From: an uncultured Bacilli bacterium
GTDB lineage: Bacteria; Bacillota_I; Bacilli_A; RF39; UBA660
Direction of reading: 5' to 3'
Length of the DNA: 64,000 nt
Assembly (NCBI GenBank): GCA_910589375.1
Contig: CAJUTK010000001.1
Span: forward strand, 310,001-374,000
The number at the start of each line of letters is the position of its first letter. The first letter of the stretch is position 1. The notes under the pieces are model-generated. The model was not told the origin of the DNA and searched no databases. It saw nothing but the letters and a program-made list of their open reading frames with translations. A program made the translations under genes and the position numbers. Of this stretch, positions 1 through 8,428 are shown piece by piece.

Positions 1-257
1 ACATGAAACGTGGAGGTAAAGTATGGATTAATATTTTCCCTCATTTATCATTAACAAAGAAACCACTAGAAACTCGTCAAGGAAAAGGTAAAGGTTCTCA
101 TGATGCATGGGTAGCAGTAGTAAAAGAAGGAAAAATTATGTTTGAAATTGCAGAAGTTTCAGAAGAAATTGCACGTGAAGCATTACGTCTTGCTTCTCAT
201 AAACTTCCAATCAAATGTAAATTTGTAAAGAAAGAAAGCGGTGAAAGTAATGACTAA
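1..257 (+). CDS. rplP: 50S ribosomal protein L16, 3' part (5' end outside window)
   Basis: The reading frame enters from the left edge, so only the C-terminal ~85 residues are present. They carry the L16 signatures RGGKVWINIFPH, TRQGKGKGSHDAWVAVV and HKLPIKCKFV. L16 sits in the large subunit near the A-site tRNA and the peptidyl transferase centre. The frame ends at 257 and overlaps the next gene (rpmC) by 8 bases, as is usual in this operon. Identity is clear; the true start cannot be seen. Confidence 0.96.
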   Translation, partial: MKRGGKVWINIFPHLSLTKKPLETRQGKGKGSHDAWVAVVKEGKIMFEIAEVSEEIAREALRLASHKLPIKCKFVKKESGESND

Positions 258-447
258 TAAGGAAATCAGAGAATTATCAGATGAGGAAATACTTTCAAAG
301 ATTGAAGAATACAAAGAAGAATTATTTAACTTACGTTTTTCACAAGCAACTGGTTCATTAGAGAAACCTTCAAGAATTAAAGAATTAAGAAAGTTAGTTG
401 CACGTATGAAGACTATTCTACGTGAAAGAGAACTATCTGAAAAATAG
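250..447 (+). CDS. rpmC: 50S ribosomal protein L29
   Basis: This 65-residue protein begins MTNKEIRELSDEEI and contains the L29 pattern ELFNLRFSQATGSLEKPSRI. L29 lies near the exit-tunnel mouth of the large subunit. An in-frame GTG at 241 is possible, but the ATG at 250 gives the normal L29 length and N terminus. It overlaps the end of rplP, which suggests translational coupling. It follows rplP and precedes rpsQ, the conserved S10-operon order. Confidence 0.95.
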   Translation: MTNKEIRELSDEEILSKIEEYKEELFNLRFSQATGSLEKPSRIKELRKLVARMKTILRERELSEK

Positions 448-459
448 TAGGAGGACATT

Positions 460-720
460 ATGGAAGAAAGAAATAAACGTGAATTAGTTGGAAAAGTAGT
501 TAGTGATGCTAACGATAAAACTATTACTGTTTTAGTTGAAACATATAAAAATGATAAGTTGTACGGAAAAAGAGTTAAATCTTCTAAAAAATATACTGCA
601 CATGATGAAAAAAATGAAGCTAAGAAAGGCGATACTGTAAGAATCGCTGAGACGAGACCATTATCTAAAACAAAACATTTCCGTTTAGTGGAAATAGTAG
701 AAAAAGCAGTTATTCTATAA
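460..720 (+). CDS. rpsQ: 30S ribosomal protein S17
   Basis: This 86-residue protein has the S17 core: ELVGKVVSDANDKTITVLVE near the N terminus and DTVRIAETRPLSKTKHFRLV towards the C terminus. S17 is an OB-fold protein that binds 16S rRNA early in 30S assembly. A GGAGG site lies 5 bases before the ATG. Length and order (rpmC-rpsQ-rplN) are normal. Confidence 0.96.
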   Translation: MEERNKRELVGKVVSDANDKTITVLVETYKNDKLYGKRVKSSKKYTAHDEKNEAKKGDTVRIAETRPLSKTKHFRLVEIVEKAVIL

Positions 721-746
721 TTGCATTGACGAAGGAGGATTAGATT

Positions 747-1115
747 ATGATTCAACAAGAAAGCCGTTTAAAAGTAGCAGACAACTCAGGTGCTAAAGAA
801 TTATCTGTAATTCGTGTACTTGGTGGGTCTAAAGTAAAAACTGGCAATATTGGAGATATAGTGGTTGCAACTGTTAAAAACGCAACACCTAACGGAACTG
901 TTAAAAAAGGTAAAGTAGTGAAAGCAGTTATCGTTAGAAGTAAATTCGGTCTAAGAAGAGCTGATGGATCTTATATTAAATTTGATGATAACGCAGCAGT
1001 TATTATTAAAGATGATAAGAGTCCAGTTGGAACTCGTGTATTTGGACCAGTAGCACGTGAATTACGTGACAAAGATTTTATGAGAATTATATCACTTGCA
1101 AAAGAAGTGTTATAG
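747..1115 (+). CDS. rplN: 50S ribosomal protein L14
   Basis: This 122-residue protein begins MIQQESRLKVADNSGAKEL and ends in the L14 pattern VFGPVARELRDKDFMRIISL. L14 lies at the subunit interface and is the docking site of ribosome silencing factor. The start follows a strong AAGGAGG. Length is exactly that of the family. Confidence 0.97.
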   Translation: MIQQESRLKVADNSGAKELSVIRVLGGSKVKTGNIGDIVVATVKNATPNGTVKKGKVVKAVIVRSKFGLRRADGSYIKFDDNAAVIIKDDKSPVGTRVFGPVARELRDKDFMRIISLAKEVL

Positions 1116-1133
1116 GAGTTTGGAGGAATGAAA

Positions 1134-1442
1134 ATGAACTTTAAAACTGGAGATAAAGTAGTTGTCATTGCTGGTAAAGATAAAGGTAAAGAAGGAAAAA
1201 TTTCACACGTATTACGTGCTGAAAATAAAGTTGTTGTTGAGGGTGTTAATGTAGTTAAAAAACACATCAAAGCAAATGGTCAAACTGCTGGTAGCATCGT
1301 TGAAGTTGAAGCTCCAATTCATGCTTCAAACGTAATGATCGTTGATCCTAAAACCGGAAAAAGAACCAGAATAGGACATTCTACTGATAAAAAAGGCAAG
1401 AAAATTAGAGTAGCAAAAAAATCTAATGAGAATCTTGATTAA
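1134..1442 (+). CDS. rplX: 50S ribosomal protein L24
   Basis: This 102-residue protein contains the KOW motif FKTGDKVVVIAGKDKGKEG and the L24 pattern EGVNVVKKHIK. L24 starts large-subunit assembly by binding the 5' domain of 23S rRNA. Two ATGs lie close together at 1128 and 1134. The GGAGG ends one base before 1128 but seven before 1134, so 1134 was chosen. Confidence 0.95.
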   Translation: MNFKTGDKVVVIAGKDKGKEGKISHVLRAENKVVVEGVNVVKKHIKANGQTAGSIVEVEAPIHASNVMIVDPKTGKRTRIGHSTDKKGKKIRVAKKSNENLD

Positions 1443-1459
1443 TTGGAAGGAGGGTATAT

Positions 1460-1999
1460 ATGAACCGCCTAAAGGAAAAATACAATAAAGAGATTGTATC
1501 TAGTTTAATGGATAAATATAAGTACAATAATGTTATGGAAGTACCAAAACTTGAAAAAATTGTAGTAAACATGGGATGTGGAGATGCAACTACTAATTCT
1601 AAATTATTAGAAGCTGCTATGAAAGACTTAGAAATTATTACAGGTCAAAAACCAGTTGCTACAAAAGCAAAGAAATCAGTTGCAGGATTTAAATTAAGAG
1701 AAGGTCAAGCAATTGGTTGCAAAGTTACACTACGTGGTGAGAATATGTATAACTTCTTAGATAAATTAATTAGTATTACATTACCACGTGTAAGGGACTT
1801 TAGAGGTATATCTAATAAAGCATTTGATGGTAGAGGAAACTATACATTAGGTCTTACTGAACAATTAATCTTCTCAGAAATTGAGTATGATGATGTTGTA
1901 AAAGTACGTGGTATGGACATTGTTTTTGTAACAACTGCAAAAACAAATCAAGAAGCATATGATCTATTAAAAGGTTTCGGTATGCCATTTAAGAAATAG
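1460..1999 (+). CDS. rplE: 50S ribosomal protein L5
   Basis: This 179-residue protein has the L5 features KIVVNMGCGDA, ITGQKPVATKAKKSVAGFKLREG and LPRVRDFRG. L5 binds 5S rRNA and contacts the P-site tRNA. It starts 6 bases after AAGGAGG. Length and operon position are typical. Confidence 0.97.
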   Translation: MNRLKEKYNKEIVSSLMDKYKYNNVMEVPKLEKIVVNMGCGDATTNSKLLEAAMKDLEIITGQKPVATKAKKSVAGFKLREGQAIGCKVTLRGENMYNFLDKLISITLPRVRDFRGISNKAFDGRGNYTLGLTEQLIFSEIEYDDVVKVRGMDIVFVTTAKTNQEAYDLLKGFGMPFKK

Positions 2000-2015
2000 G
2001 ACTTAGGAGGAAATT

Positions 2016-2201
2016 ATGGCTAAGAAAAGTATGATTATAAAAGCTAGTCGTGAGCCAAAATTCGAAGTACGTAGATATACACGTTGCACTCGTTGTGGTA
2101 GACCACACGCAGTACTTAAGAAATACGGAATTTGTAGAATTTGTTTTCGTGAACTAGCATATAAAGGACAAATCCCAGGAATGAAAAAATCTAGTTGGTA
2201 G
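2016..2201 (+). CDS. rpsN: 30S ribosomal protein S14, zinc-binding short form
   Basis: This 61-residue protein carries two CxxC pairs (CTRC and CRIC) that bind zinc. This marks the short, zinc-dependent S14 rather than the ~90-residue zinc-independent type. S14 is a late-assembling protein of the 30S head. Zinc-type S14 in the spc operon is normal for Bacilli. It lies between rplE and rpsH. Confidence 0.96.
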   Translation: MAKKSMIIKASREPKFEVRRYTRCTRCGRPHAVLKKYGICRICFRELAYKGQIPGMKKSSW

Positions 2202-2215
2202 AAGGAGGGAAGTAT

Positions 2216-2611
2216 ATGGTAACAGATCCAATCGCAGATATGCTTACGAGAATTCGTAACGCAAATCAAATGCGTAATAAAGAAGTAGAAATGCCTGCTT
2301 CAAAGATAAAAGTTGAAATAGCTAGAATATTAAAAGAAGAAGGTTTTATTGTTGACTATAAAACTAAAAAGAATAATATTCAAGATGTCCTTGTTTTATC
2401 TTTAAAATATAGTGAAAACAAGGAGCGTGTAATTACTGGACTTAAAAGAATTTCTAAACCAGGATTACGTGCATATGTAAAAGCTGAAGATGTACCAAGA
2501 GTATTAAATGGTTTAGGTATCGCTATTATATCTACCTCAAAAGGTGTTATGACAGATAAGATGGCTAGACAACAATCACTTGGTGGCGAAGTTTTAGCTT
2601 ACGTTTGGTAG
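2216..2611 (+). CDS. rpsH: 30S ribosomal protein S8
   Basis: This 131-residue protein begins MVTDPIADMLTRIRNANQ and ends with TSKGVMTDKMARQQSLGGEVLAYVW, both diagnostic of S8 (quoted in part: STSKGVMTDKMAR). S8 binds the central domain of 16S rRNA and in many bacteria represses the spc operon. An upstream in-frame start at 2195 would overlap rpsN. The ATG at 2216 follows AAGGAGGG by 5 bases and gives the standard N terminus. Confidence 0.97.
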   Translation: MVTDPIADMLTRIRNANQMRNKEVEMPASKIKVEIARILKEEGFIVDYKTKKNNIQDVLVLSLKYSENKERVITGLKRISKPGLRAYVKAEDVPRVLNGLGIAIISTSKGVMTDKMARQQSLGGEVLAYVW

Positions 2612-2624
2612 AAAGGATGATTTT

Positions 2625-3158
2625 ATGAGTCGTGTTGGAAATAGAATATTAACAATCCCAGCCGGTGTAACAGTATCTGTTGATGGAACTAAAGTTACAG
2701 TAAAAGGTCCAAAAGGAGAACTTTCTACTAATATTAACGAACATATTCATGTTGAAATCGCAGATTCTGAGTTAAAAGTAACTAGGGATAATGACAATTA
2801 TAAAAAGGACCATGGAACAGCTAACGCTAACATCAATAACATGCTTATTGGTGTAACAGAAGGTTTTTCAAAGAAACTAGAATGTGTCGGAGTTGGTTAC
2901 CGTTTCCAATTAAAAGGAAAAGAGTTAGTAATCACTGCAGGACATTCACATCCATGGACACCTGAGATACCTCAAGGTATTGAATTAGAAGTACCAAGTA
3001 ATACAGAATTAGTAATTAAAGGTATTGATAAACAATTAGTTGGAGAATTCGCAGCTGATATTAGAAAAATAAGAAAACCAGAACCATATAAAGGAAAAGG
3101 TATTCGTTATGCTGATGAAACTGTTCAACGTAAAGAAGGAAAGAAAGCTTCTAAATAA
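2625..3158 (+). CDS. rplF: 50S ribosomal protein L6
   Basis: This 177-residue protein begins MSRVGNRILTIPAGV. Its C-terminal half has KLECVGVGYRFQLKG and the L6 signature PEPYKGKGIRY. L6 lies near the factor-binding stalk base. Two L6 domains are apparent and the length is normal. It follows rpsH in the conserved order. Confidence 0.97.
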   Translation: MSRVGNRILTIPAGVTVSVDGTKVTVKGPKGELSTNINEHIHVEIADSELKVTRDNDNYKKDHGTANANINNMLIGVTEGFSKKLECVGVGYRFQLKGKELVITAGHSHPWTPEIPQGIELEVPSNTELVIKGIDKQLVGEFAADIRKIRKPEPYKGKGIRYADETVQRKEGKKASK

Positions 3159-3176
3159 TAGTAAAGGAGAGAAACT

Positions 3177-3539
3177 ATGATAAAAAAAGTAGCTCGTAAT
3201 GAAGCACGTCAAGCAAGACACACTCGTGTTAGAGCAAAAGTATCTGGTACAGCGAGTGTACCTAGATTAAATGTTTTTAGATCAAATAGTAATATTTTTG
3301 CACAAATTATTGATGATGAAAAAGCTGTTACTTTAGTTAGTGCCTCTTCTATCGATAAAGAGTTAAAGCTTGAAAATGGTAGTAACGTTGAAGCAGCAAC
3401 TAAAGTAGGAGAGTTATTAGCTAAGAGAGCTAAAGAAGCAAAAATAACTAAAGTAGTTTTTGATAGAGGTGGATACCTATATCATGGACGTGTAAAAGCA
3501 CTAGCAGATGCAGCACGTGAAAACGGATTAGAATTCTAA
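3177..3539 (+). CDS. rplR: 50S ribosomal protein L18
   Basis: This 120-residue protein has the L18 pattern VPRLNVFRSNSNIFAQIIDD and ends with FDRGGYLYHGRVKALADAAR. L18 binds 5S rRNA together with L5. An AAAGGAG site precedes the start. Size and position between rplF and rpsE are normal. Confidence 0.97.
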   Translation: MIKKVARNEARQARHTRVRAKVSGTASVPRLNVFRSNSNIFAQIIDDEKAVTLVSASSIDKELKLENGSNVEAATKVGELLAKRAKEAKITKVVFDRGGYLYHGRVKALADAARENGLEF

Positions 3540-3552
3540 AAGGAGGGTAATG

Positions 3553-4167
3553 ATGGAAGAGAAAATCGAAAAAGTAGAAGCAGTTGAAACTGAAGAAAAT
3601 ACAAATACTGAAAAAACTTCAAGACCTGCTAAAAGAGAGCCTCGTAACAGAGGAGAAAAACGTCAAAGAGATTCAAGACAAAGACAACCAAAACTTTATG
3701 AAGAAGCTACCATTGCTATCGGCCGTGTTACAAAAGTAACAAAAGGTGGACGCCATTTCCGTTTCTCAGCTGTTGTAGTAGTTGGAGATAGAAAGGGTAA
3801 AGTAGGTTTAGGAACTGGTAAAGCTAATGAAGTACCAGATGCTATTAAGAAGGCTAAAGAAGCAGCTGTTAAAAATATCGTTACTGTTTCATTAGTTGAT
3901 AACCGTACTATCCCACATGAAGCAATTGGTGTTTGTAGCGCTAGTAAAGTTATGTTAAAACCTGCTAATAAAGGTACTGGAATTAAAGCCGGTGGTGCTG
4001 TTCGTAAAGTACTTGAAATGGCAGGAGTTAAAGACATTTTATCTAAATCACAAGGATCTAAAACTAAGATTAATACTGCATATGCAACTTTAAGAGCATT
4101 ACAGTCACAAAAGAGCGTAGAGGAAGTAGCACGTCTACGTGGAAAGAAAGTAGAGGACTTGATATAA
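3553..4167 (+). CDS. rpsE: 30S ribosomal protein S5 with a charged N-terminal extension
   Basis: The core from about residue 48 on is S5: IAIGRVTKVTKGGRHFRFSA, then GLGTGKANEVPDAI and NTAYATLRAL. S5 acts in decoding fidelity and mRNA unwinding. It carries about 45 extra N-terminal residues, first Glu-rich and then Arg/Lys-rich (RPAKREPRNRGEKRQ), which look disordered. ATGs occur at 3550 and 3553; the AGGAGG spacing favours 3553. The next gene is rplO with one base between, so rpmD (L30), which normally sits here, is missing. Confidence 0.96.
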   Translation: MEEKIEKVEAVETEENTNTEKTSRPAKREPRNRGEKRQRDSRQRQPKLYEEATIAIGRVTKVTKGGRHFRFSAVVVVGDRKGKVGLGTGKANEVPDAIKKAKEAAVKNIVTVSLVDNRTIPHEAIGVCSASKVMLKPANKGTGIKAGGAVRKVLEMAGVKDILSKSQGSKTKINTAYATLRALQSQKSVEEVARLRGKKVEDLI

Positions 4168-4168
4168 T

Positions 4169-4612
4169 ATGAAATTACATACATTATATCAGCCAGAAGG
4201 CGCTGTTAAAGAAAGAAAAAGAGTCGGCCGTGGAGTTGCTACAGGAAACGGTAAGACTGCAGGAAAAGGTCATAAAGGACAAAATGCAAGAAGTGGTGGA
4301 GGAGTAAGACCTGGATTTGAAGGTGGACAATTACCTTTATTCAGACGTTTACCAAAGAGAGGATTCTCTAATGCACCATTCAAAATTGAATATGCAACAA
4401 TCAATGTTAGTGATTTAGACAAATTTGAAGATGGAGCAGTTGTTACTCCAGAATTATTAAAAGAAATGGGAATTTTAAAACAACAATTAGATGGTGTTAA
4501 AGTATTAGGTAATGGAGAATTAACTAAGAAAATCACTGTTAAAGCAAATAGATTCTCAAAGACTGCTGTTGAAAAAATTGAGAAAATGGGTGGAAAAGCA
4601 GAGGTGATTTAA
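4169..4612 (+). CDS. rplO: 50S ribosomal protein L15
   Basis: This 147-residue protein begins MKLHTLYQPEGAVKERKRVG. It has the Gly-rich L15 segment GKTAGKGHKGQNARSGGGVR and FEGGQLPLFRRLPKRGF. L15 is a late-assembly protein of the large subunit. It starts one base after rpsE, which implies coupling, and is followed directly by secY. Confidence 0.97.
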   Translation: MKLHTLYQPEGAVKERKRVGRGVATGNGKTAGKGHKGQNARSGGGVRPGFEGGQLPLFRRLPKRGFSNAPFKIEYATINVSDLDKFEDGAVVTPELLKEMGILKQQLDGVKVLGNGELTKKITVKANRFSKTAVEKIEKMGGKAEVI

Positions 4613-4613
4613 T

Positions 4614-5873
4614 ATGTTTGCAACAGTTAAGCAAATATTTAATCCAAAGAATAGAGATATTCAAAAGAAAATCCTATTTACGTTTGCTGCCCTATTTATC
4701 TTTAAACTAGGAACTACTATTACAGTACCAGGTGTCGATATTGACAAATCTGGTTTAGGTTTCCTAGAAATTGTAAATGCAATGAGTGGGGGGGCATTTG
4801 AGAAAGCCTCAATATTTGCACTAGGTGTAATGCCATACATTACTGCCTCTATTGCTATTCAACTATTATCTATGGATATTATTCCATACTTATCAGAATT
4901 AAGCAAACAAGGTGGAGTTGGTAGAAATAAACTTAATCAAATAACGAGGATTGTAGGTATTATACTTGCCTTTGTACAAGGTTATATGTATTCATTCGCT
5001 TATATTAAGAATGGAGCACCTATGGATTATATGTTATATTCTTTAGTATTAACCGCTGGTACAGCATTAGTATTATGGTTAGGTGACCAAATTACTCAAA
5101 AGGGTATTGGTAACGGAACCTCTATGATTATCATGGCAGGTATTATTACAACATTACCAGCAATGTTTTCTAGTCTATGGACAGAATTAATTATAAATGG
5201 TAATGGATTTATGGGAATATTAACTTTCGTATTATTTGTTGTGGTATTCTTAGGAATTATTATTGGTGTTATTTTTGAGGAATGTGCTGAACGTAGAATT
5301 CCAATTCAATATGCCAATAAATCAACAAGTATGTTAGGAAAACAAAATTATATTCCATTTAAATTAAATAGTGCTGGTGTAATGCCTGTTATCTTTGCAT
5401 CAGCTATTATATCTATTCCACAAATTATTGCATCTTTTGTAAAGAATGCTAATTTCTCATTATTTATTACTAAATATTTAAATTATGAGACACTAACTGG
5501 TTTCGCACTTTATGTAGTTTTAATTATTATATTTGCATACATCTATACATTTATGCAATTAAAACCAAGTGAATTATCAGAAAACTTGAATAAAAGTGGA
5601 GGATATATTCCAGGAGTAAGACCTGGTAAAGAAACAGAAGAATACGTTAAAAAAGTATTAAAAAGAATAACAATTGTTGGTGCTTGCTTTTTAGCACTAC
5701 TTGCTTCACTTCCAATTCTATTTAGTAAGTTCTCAACATTACAAACAAGTATCACATTAAGTGGTACAGGACTATTAATTGTTGTTGGAGTTGCACTTGA
5801 AACTTACAAACAATTAGAAAGTCAATTAGTTAGTAGGACCTATACAAAAGGAAGAAAAGGGAGAAGAAGATAA
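4614..5873 (+). CDS. secY: Protein translocase subunit SecY
   Basis: This 419-residue multi-span membrane protein has about ten hydrophobic segments. It carries SecY patterns: GVMPYITASIAIQLL after the first spans, QITQKGIGNGTSMII in the middle, IPFKLNSAGVMPVIFA, and KSGGYIPGVRPGKET before the last spans. It forms the channel through which SecA pushes preproteins. The ATG lies one base after rplO, and its stop overlaps the start of adk. Confidence 0.97.
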   Translation: MFATVKQIFNPKNRDIQKKILFTFAALFIFKLGTTITVPGVDIDKSGLGFLEIVNAMSGGAFEKASIFALGVMPYITASIAIQLLSMDIIPYLSELSKQGGVGRNKLNQITRIVGIILAFVQGYMYSFAYIKNGAPMDYMLYSLVLTAGTALVLWLGDQITQKGIGNGTSMIIMAGIITTLPAMFSSLWTELIINGNGFMGILTFVLFVVVFLGIIIGVIFEECAERRIPIQYANKSTSMLGKQNYIPFKLNSAGVMPVIFASAIISIPQIIASFVKNANFSLFITKYLNYETLTGFALYVVLIIIFAYIYTFMQLKPSELSENLNKSGGYIPGVRPGKETEEYVKKVLKRITIVGACFLALLASLPILFSKFSTLQTSITLSGTGLLIVVGVALETYKQLESQLVSRTYTKGRKGRRR

Positions 5874-6526
5874 TGAAGAGTATAATATTTATTGCGCCAC
5901 CAGCAGCTGGCAAAGGAACACATTCAACATTAGTTGAAGAAAAATATGGGATTCCTCATATTTCTACAGGTGATTTACTTAGAAGCGCAAAGAACGCAAA
6001 TGATGATCGCGCGAAATTAATTTCTGAATTGATTGAACAAGGAAAATTAGTTCCAGATGAAATCGTTTTAGAATTATTAAAAGAGAGATTAGCGCAAGAG
6101 GATTGCAAGAATGGTTACATTTTAGATGGTTTTCCAAGAAATGTATCACAAGCAGAAGCTTATGATAAAATTCTATCAGAAATCAATATGCCTCTTGGAA
6201 ATGTTATACTATTAGAGCTTGACAAAGAAATTGCTAAAAAAAGAATTACTGGACGTCTAACTTGTCCAAAATGTAATGCAATTTATAATAGTGAAGCAGA
6301 AGAGTTGAAGCCACAAGTAGATGGTTATTGTGATAATTGCCATGTAGAATTACAACATCGCTCTGATGATAATGCAGAAACTTATGATGTAAGATATGAT
6401 ACTTACATGAGGGAAACTGCTCCTTTAATTGATTACTATGATGCTAAAGGTGTATTATTTAGAATCGATAGTAGCGTTGGAAAAGAACGTACATTTAAAG
6501 AAATTGAAAAAATCATAGGAGAATAA
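5873..6526 (+). CDS. adk: Adenylate kinase, zinc-lid type
   Basis: This 217-residue enzyme interconverts ATP + AMP and 2 ADP. The LID carries four cysteines (CPKCNAIYN and CDNCHVE), the zinc-binding form common in Gram-positives. ISTGDLLR, DGFPRNVSQA and GRLTCPKC are family motifs. The P-loop reads APPAAGKGTH rather than the usual GPPGAGKGTQ: the first Gly is Ala and the fourth is Ala, while the GKGT core is kept. It overlaps the secY stop by one base (TAATG). Confidence 0.96.
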   Translation: MKSIIFIAPPAAGKGTHSTLVEEKYGIPHISTGDLLRSAKNANDDRAKLISELIEQGKLVPDEIVLELLKERLAQEDCKNGYILDGFPRNVSQAEAYDKILSEINMPLGNVILLELDKEIAKKRITGRLTCPKCNAIYNSEAEELKPQVDGYCDNCHVELQHRSDDNAETYDVRYDTYMRETAPLIDYYDAKGVLFRIDSSVGKERTFKEIEKIIGE

Positions 6527-6528
6527 TC

Positions 6529-7275
6529 GTGATTAGTATAAAAACTGAACGTGAGATTGAACTTTTAAAGATAGCTGGAGAAATAGTAGGGGATACACAT
6601 AAATATTTAATTCCCTACTTGAAACCTGGCATTACAACAAAAAAGATTGATACAATGGCTAGAGACTACATTATTAGTAGAGGGGCAACCCCATCTTGTT
6701 ATCATTACGATGGATATCCAGCTAACATCTGTATTTCTATTAATGAAGAAGTTGTGCATGGAATTGCTAGTAATCGAAAATTAAAAGATGGTGATATTAT
6801 AACACTCGATATTTGTGCTTGTTACAAGGGATATCATGGAGACTCTGCTTGGAGTTATGCAGTAGGCAATGTTAGTGAGGAAAAAAAGTATCTTTTAGAG
6901 CATACAGAAAAAGCTTTGTATAAAGGTTTAGAAGTTATTAAGGAAGGTACTCATGTAGGGGACATCGGCTATGCAGTGGAGACCTACGCTTTGGAGCACA
7001 ACTTAGGGGTTGTAAAAGAACTGGTTGGTCATGGAGTTGGAAACGAGTTACATGAAGATCCAGAGGTTCCAAATTATGGTCGTAAGAATACTGGACCAGT
7101 ATTAAAATCAGGAATGGTAATTGCAGTAGAACCTATGTTAAATTTAGGGACTGCTGATGTATACTTATTAGATGATGATTGGACAGTAGTTACTGCTGAT
7201 GGAGAACCATCTGCTCACTTTGAACATACAGTATTAATCACAAAAGAAGGATATACGATATTGACGAAGAGGTGA
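6529..7275 (+). CDS. map: Methionine aminopeptidase, type I
   Basis: This 248-residue enzyme removes the initiator Met from nascent proteins. The metal ligands of the pita-bread fold are visible: Asp in TLDICACYKG, Asp in YHGDSAWS, His in GHGVGNELHEDP, Glu in AVEPMLN and Glu in HFEHTVLI. The CYHYDGYPANICISINEEVVHG segment (quoted in part: NICISINEEVVHG) is typical. It begins at a GTG 7 bases after AGGAG. adk-map-infA is the usual order. Confidence 0.96.
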   Translation: MISIKTEREIELLKIAGEIVGDTHKYLIPYLKPGITTKKIDTMARDYIISRGATPSCYHYDGYPANICISINEEVVHGIASNRKLKDGDIITLDICACYKGYHGDSAWSYAVGNVSEEKKYLLEHTEKALYKGLEVIKEGTHVGDIGYAVETYALEHNLGVVKELVGHGVGNELHEDPEVPNYGRKNTGPVLKSGMVIAVEPMLNLGTADVYLLDDDWTVVTADGEPSAHFEHTVLITKEGYTILTKR

Positions 7276-7279
7276 TAAA

Positions 7280-7495
7280 ATGGCGAAACAAGATGTTATC
7301 GAAATGGATGGTAAAGTATTAGAAGTTTTACCTGGCTACAATTTCAAAGTAGAATTAACGAATAAACATGTTATTACGGCACATGTATCAGGTAAAATGC
7401 GAATGAACATGATTCGTATTTTAGCTGGAGATACGGTAACGGTTGAACTTTCAACCTACGATTTATCACATGGTCGTATAATTTATCGAAAGTAG
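7280..7495 (+). CDS. infA: Translation initiation factor IF-1
   Basis: This 71-residue S1/OB-fold protein has the IF-1 pattern IEMDGKVLEVLPGYNFKVEL and ends YDLSHGRIIYRK. IF-1 occupies the A site during initiation. An AGAGGTGA site lies just before the ATG. Length matches the family. Confidence 0.97.
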   Translation: MAKQDVIEMDGKVLEVLPGYNFKVELTNKHVITAHVSGKMRMNMIRILAGDTVTVELSTYDLSHGRIIYRK

Positions 7496-7505
7496 GAGGG
7501 ATTAT

Positions 7506-7619
7506 ATGAAAGTTAGAGCATCAGTAAAACCAATGTGTGAAAAATGTAAGGTTATTAGACGTAAGGGTCGTGTTATGGTTGTTTGTACAAACCCAAAACA
7601 TAAACAAAGACAAGGTTAA
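7506..7619 (+). CDS. rpmJ: 50S ribosomal protein L36
   Basis: This small gene encodes a 37-residue protein starting MKVRASVKPMCEKCKVIRR and ending CTNPKHKQRQG. The C-x2-C-x12-C-x4-H zinc ribbon (CEKC, then VVCTNPKH) marks the zinc-binding form of L36. AGGAGGG precedes the ATG. It sits between infA and rpsM as in other Bacilli. Confidence 0.96.
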   Translation: MKVRASVKPMCEKCKVIRRKGRVMVVCTNPKHKQRQG

Positions 7620-7634
7620 TATAGGAGGTGTTTT

Positions 7635-8000
7635 ATGGCACGTATTAAAGGTGTAGATATACCAAATAATAAAAGAATCGAAATCGCATTAACTTATATC
7701 TATGGAATTGGTAGAAGTTTATCTAACCAAATTTTAAAAGATGCTAAGGTTGATATCAATAAAAGAGCTGGAGAGCTTTCAATTGATGAATTAAATGCTA
7801 TTCGTGACGAAGTTAATAAATATACTACTGAGGGAGATTTACGTCGTGAAGTTAATATGAACATCAAGACTAAGATGGAAATCAATTCTTACCAAGGAAC
7901 TCGTCATAAAAGAGGTTTACCAGTAAGAGGACAAAGAACAAATAGAAATGCTCGTACTCGTAAAGGTAAAGGAAAAGTAGTTGCTAATAAGAAGAAATAG
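7635..8000 (+). CDS. rpsM: 30S ribosomal protein S13
   Basis: This 121-residue protein begins MARIKGVDIPNNKRIEIAL and has the signature GTRHKRGLPVRGQRTNRNAR (20 residues), followed by a Lys-rich tail. S13 lies in the 30S head and contacts L5 and the P-site tRNA. AGGAGG precedes the start. It is the first of the S13-S11-RpoA-L17 block. Confidence 0.97.
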   Translation: MARIKGVDIPNNKRIEIALTYIYGIGRSLSNQILKDAKVDINKRAGELSIDELNAIRDEVNKYTTEGDLRREVNMNIKTKMEINSYQGTRHKRGLPVRGQRTNRNARTRKGKGKVVANKKK

Positions 8001-8024
8001 TGGTAACTAAAAGGAGGTTATAAT

Positions 8025-8408
8025 ATGGCATATAAAGCAAGAAAAAGAAAAGTTAAAAAGTCTGTACCAGAAGGTAGAGCTTATATCCATTCAACATTCA
8101 ACAATACAATTGTAACCATCACTGATAATGAAGGTAACGCAATTAGTTGGGCTTCTGCAGGAACTTTAGGATTTAAAGGTTCTAAAAAGTCAACTCCATT
8201 TGCTGCCGGTATGTCAGCTGAAGCAACTGGTAAAGCAGCTTATGATATGGGAATGAGAAAAGTTGAAGTATATGTTAAAGGGTTAGGATCAGGAAGAGAA
8301 ACAGCAATTCGTTCACTTCAAACAGCAGGGTTAGAGATTACATCTATAACTGATGTTACACCTATACCACATAATGGATGTCGTCCACCAAAACGTCCAC
8401 GTGGATAA
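8025..8408 (+). CDS. rpsK: 30S ribosomal protein S11
   Basis: This 127-residue protein has AYIHSTFNNTIVTITDNEGN near the N terminus and ends TPIPHNGCRPPKRPRG, both diagnostic of S11. It lies in the platform of the 30S subunit. AAAGGAGG precedes the ATG. Length is typical. Confidence 0.97.
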   Translation: MAYKARKRKVKKSVPEGRAYIHSTFNNTIVTITDNEGNAISWASAGTLGFKGSKKSTPFAAGMSAEATGKAAYDMGMRKVEVYVKGLGSGRETAIRSLQTAGLEITSITDVTPIPHNGCRPPKRPRG

Positions 8409-8428
8409 TTAAGAAAAGGAGTGGGGAA

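Noticed and set aside
183..1270. Long minus-strand open frames opposite ribosomal protein genes
   Set aside because: They lie entirely opposite well-identified genes, have no ribosome binding sites and no family features.
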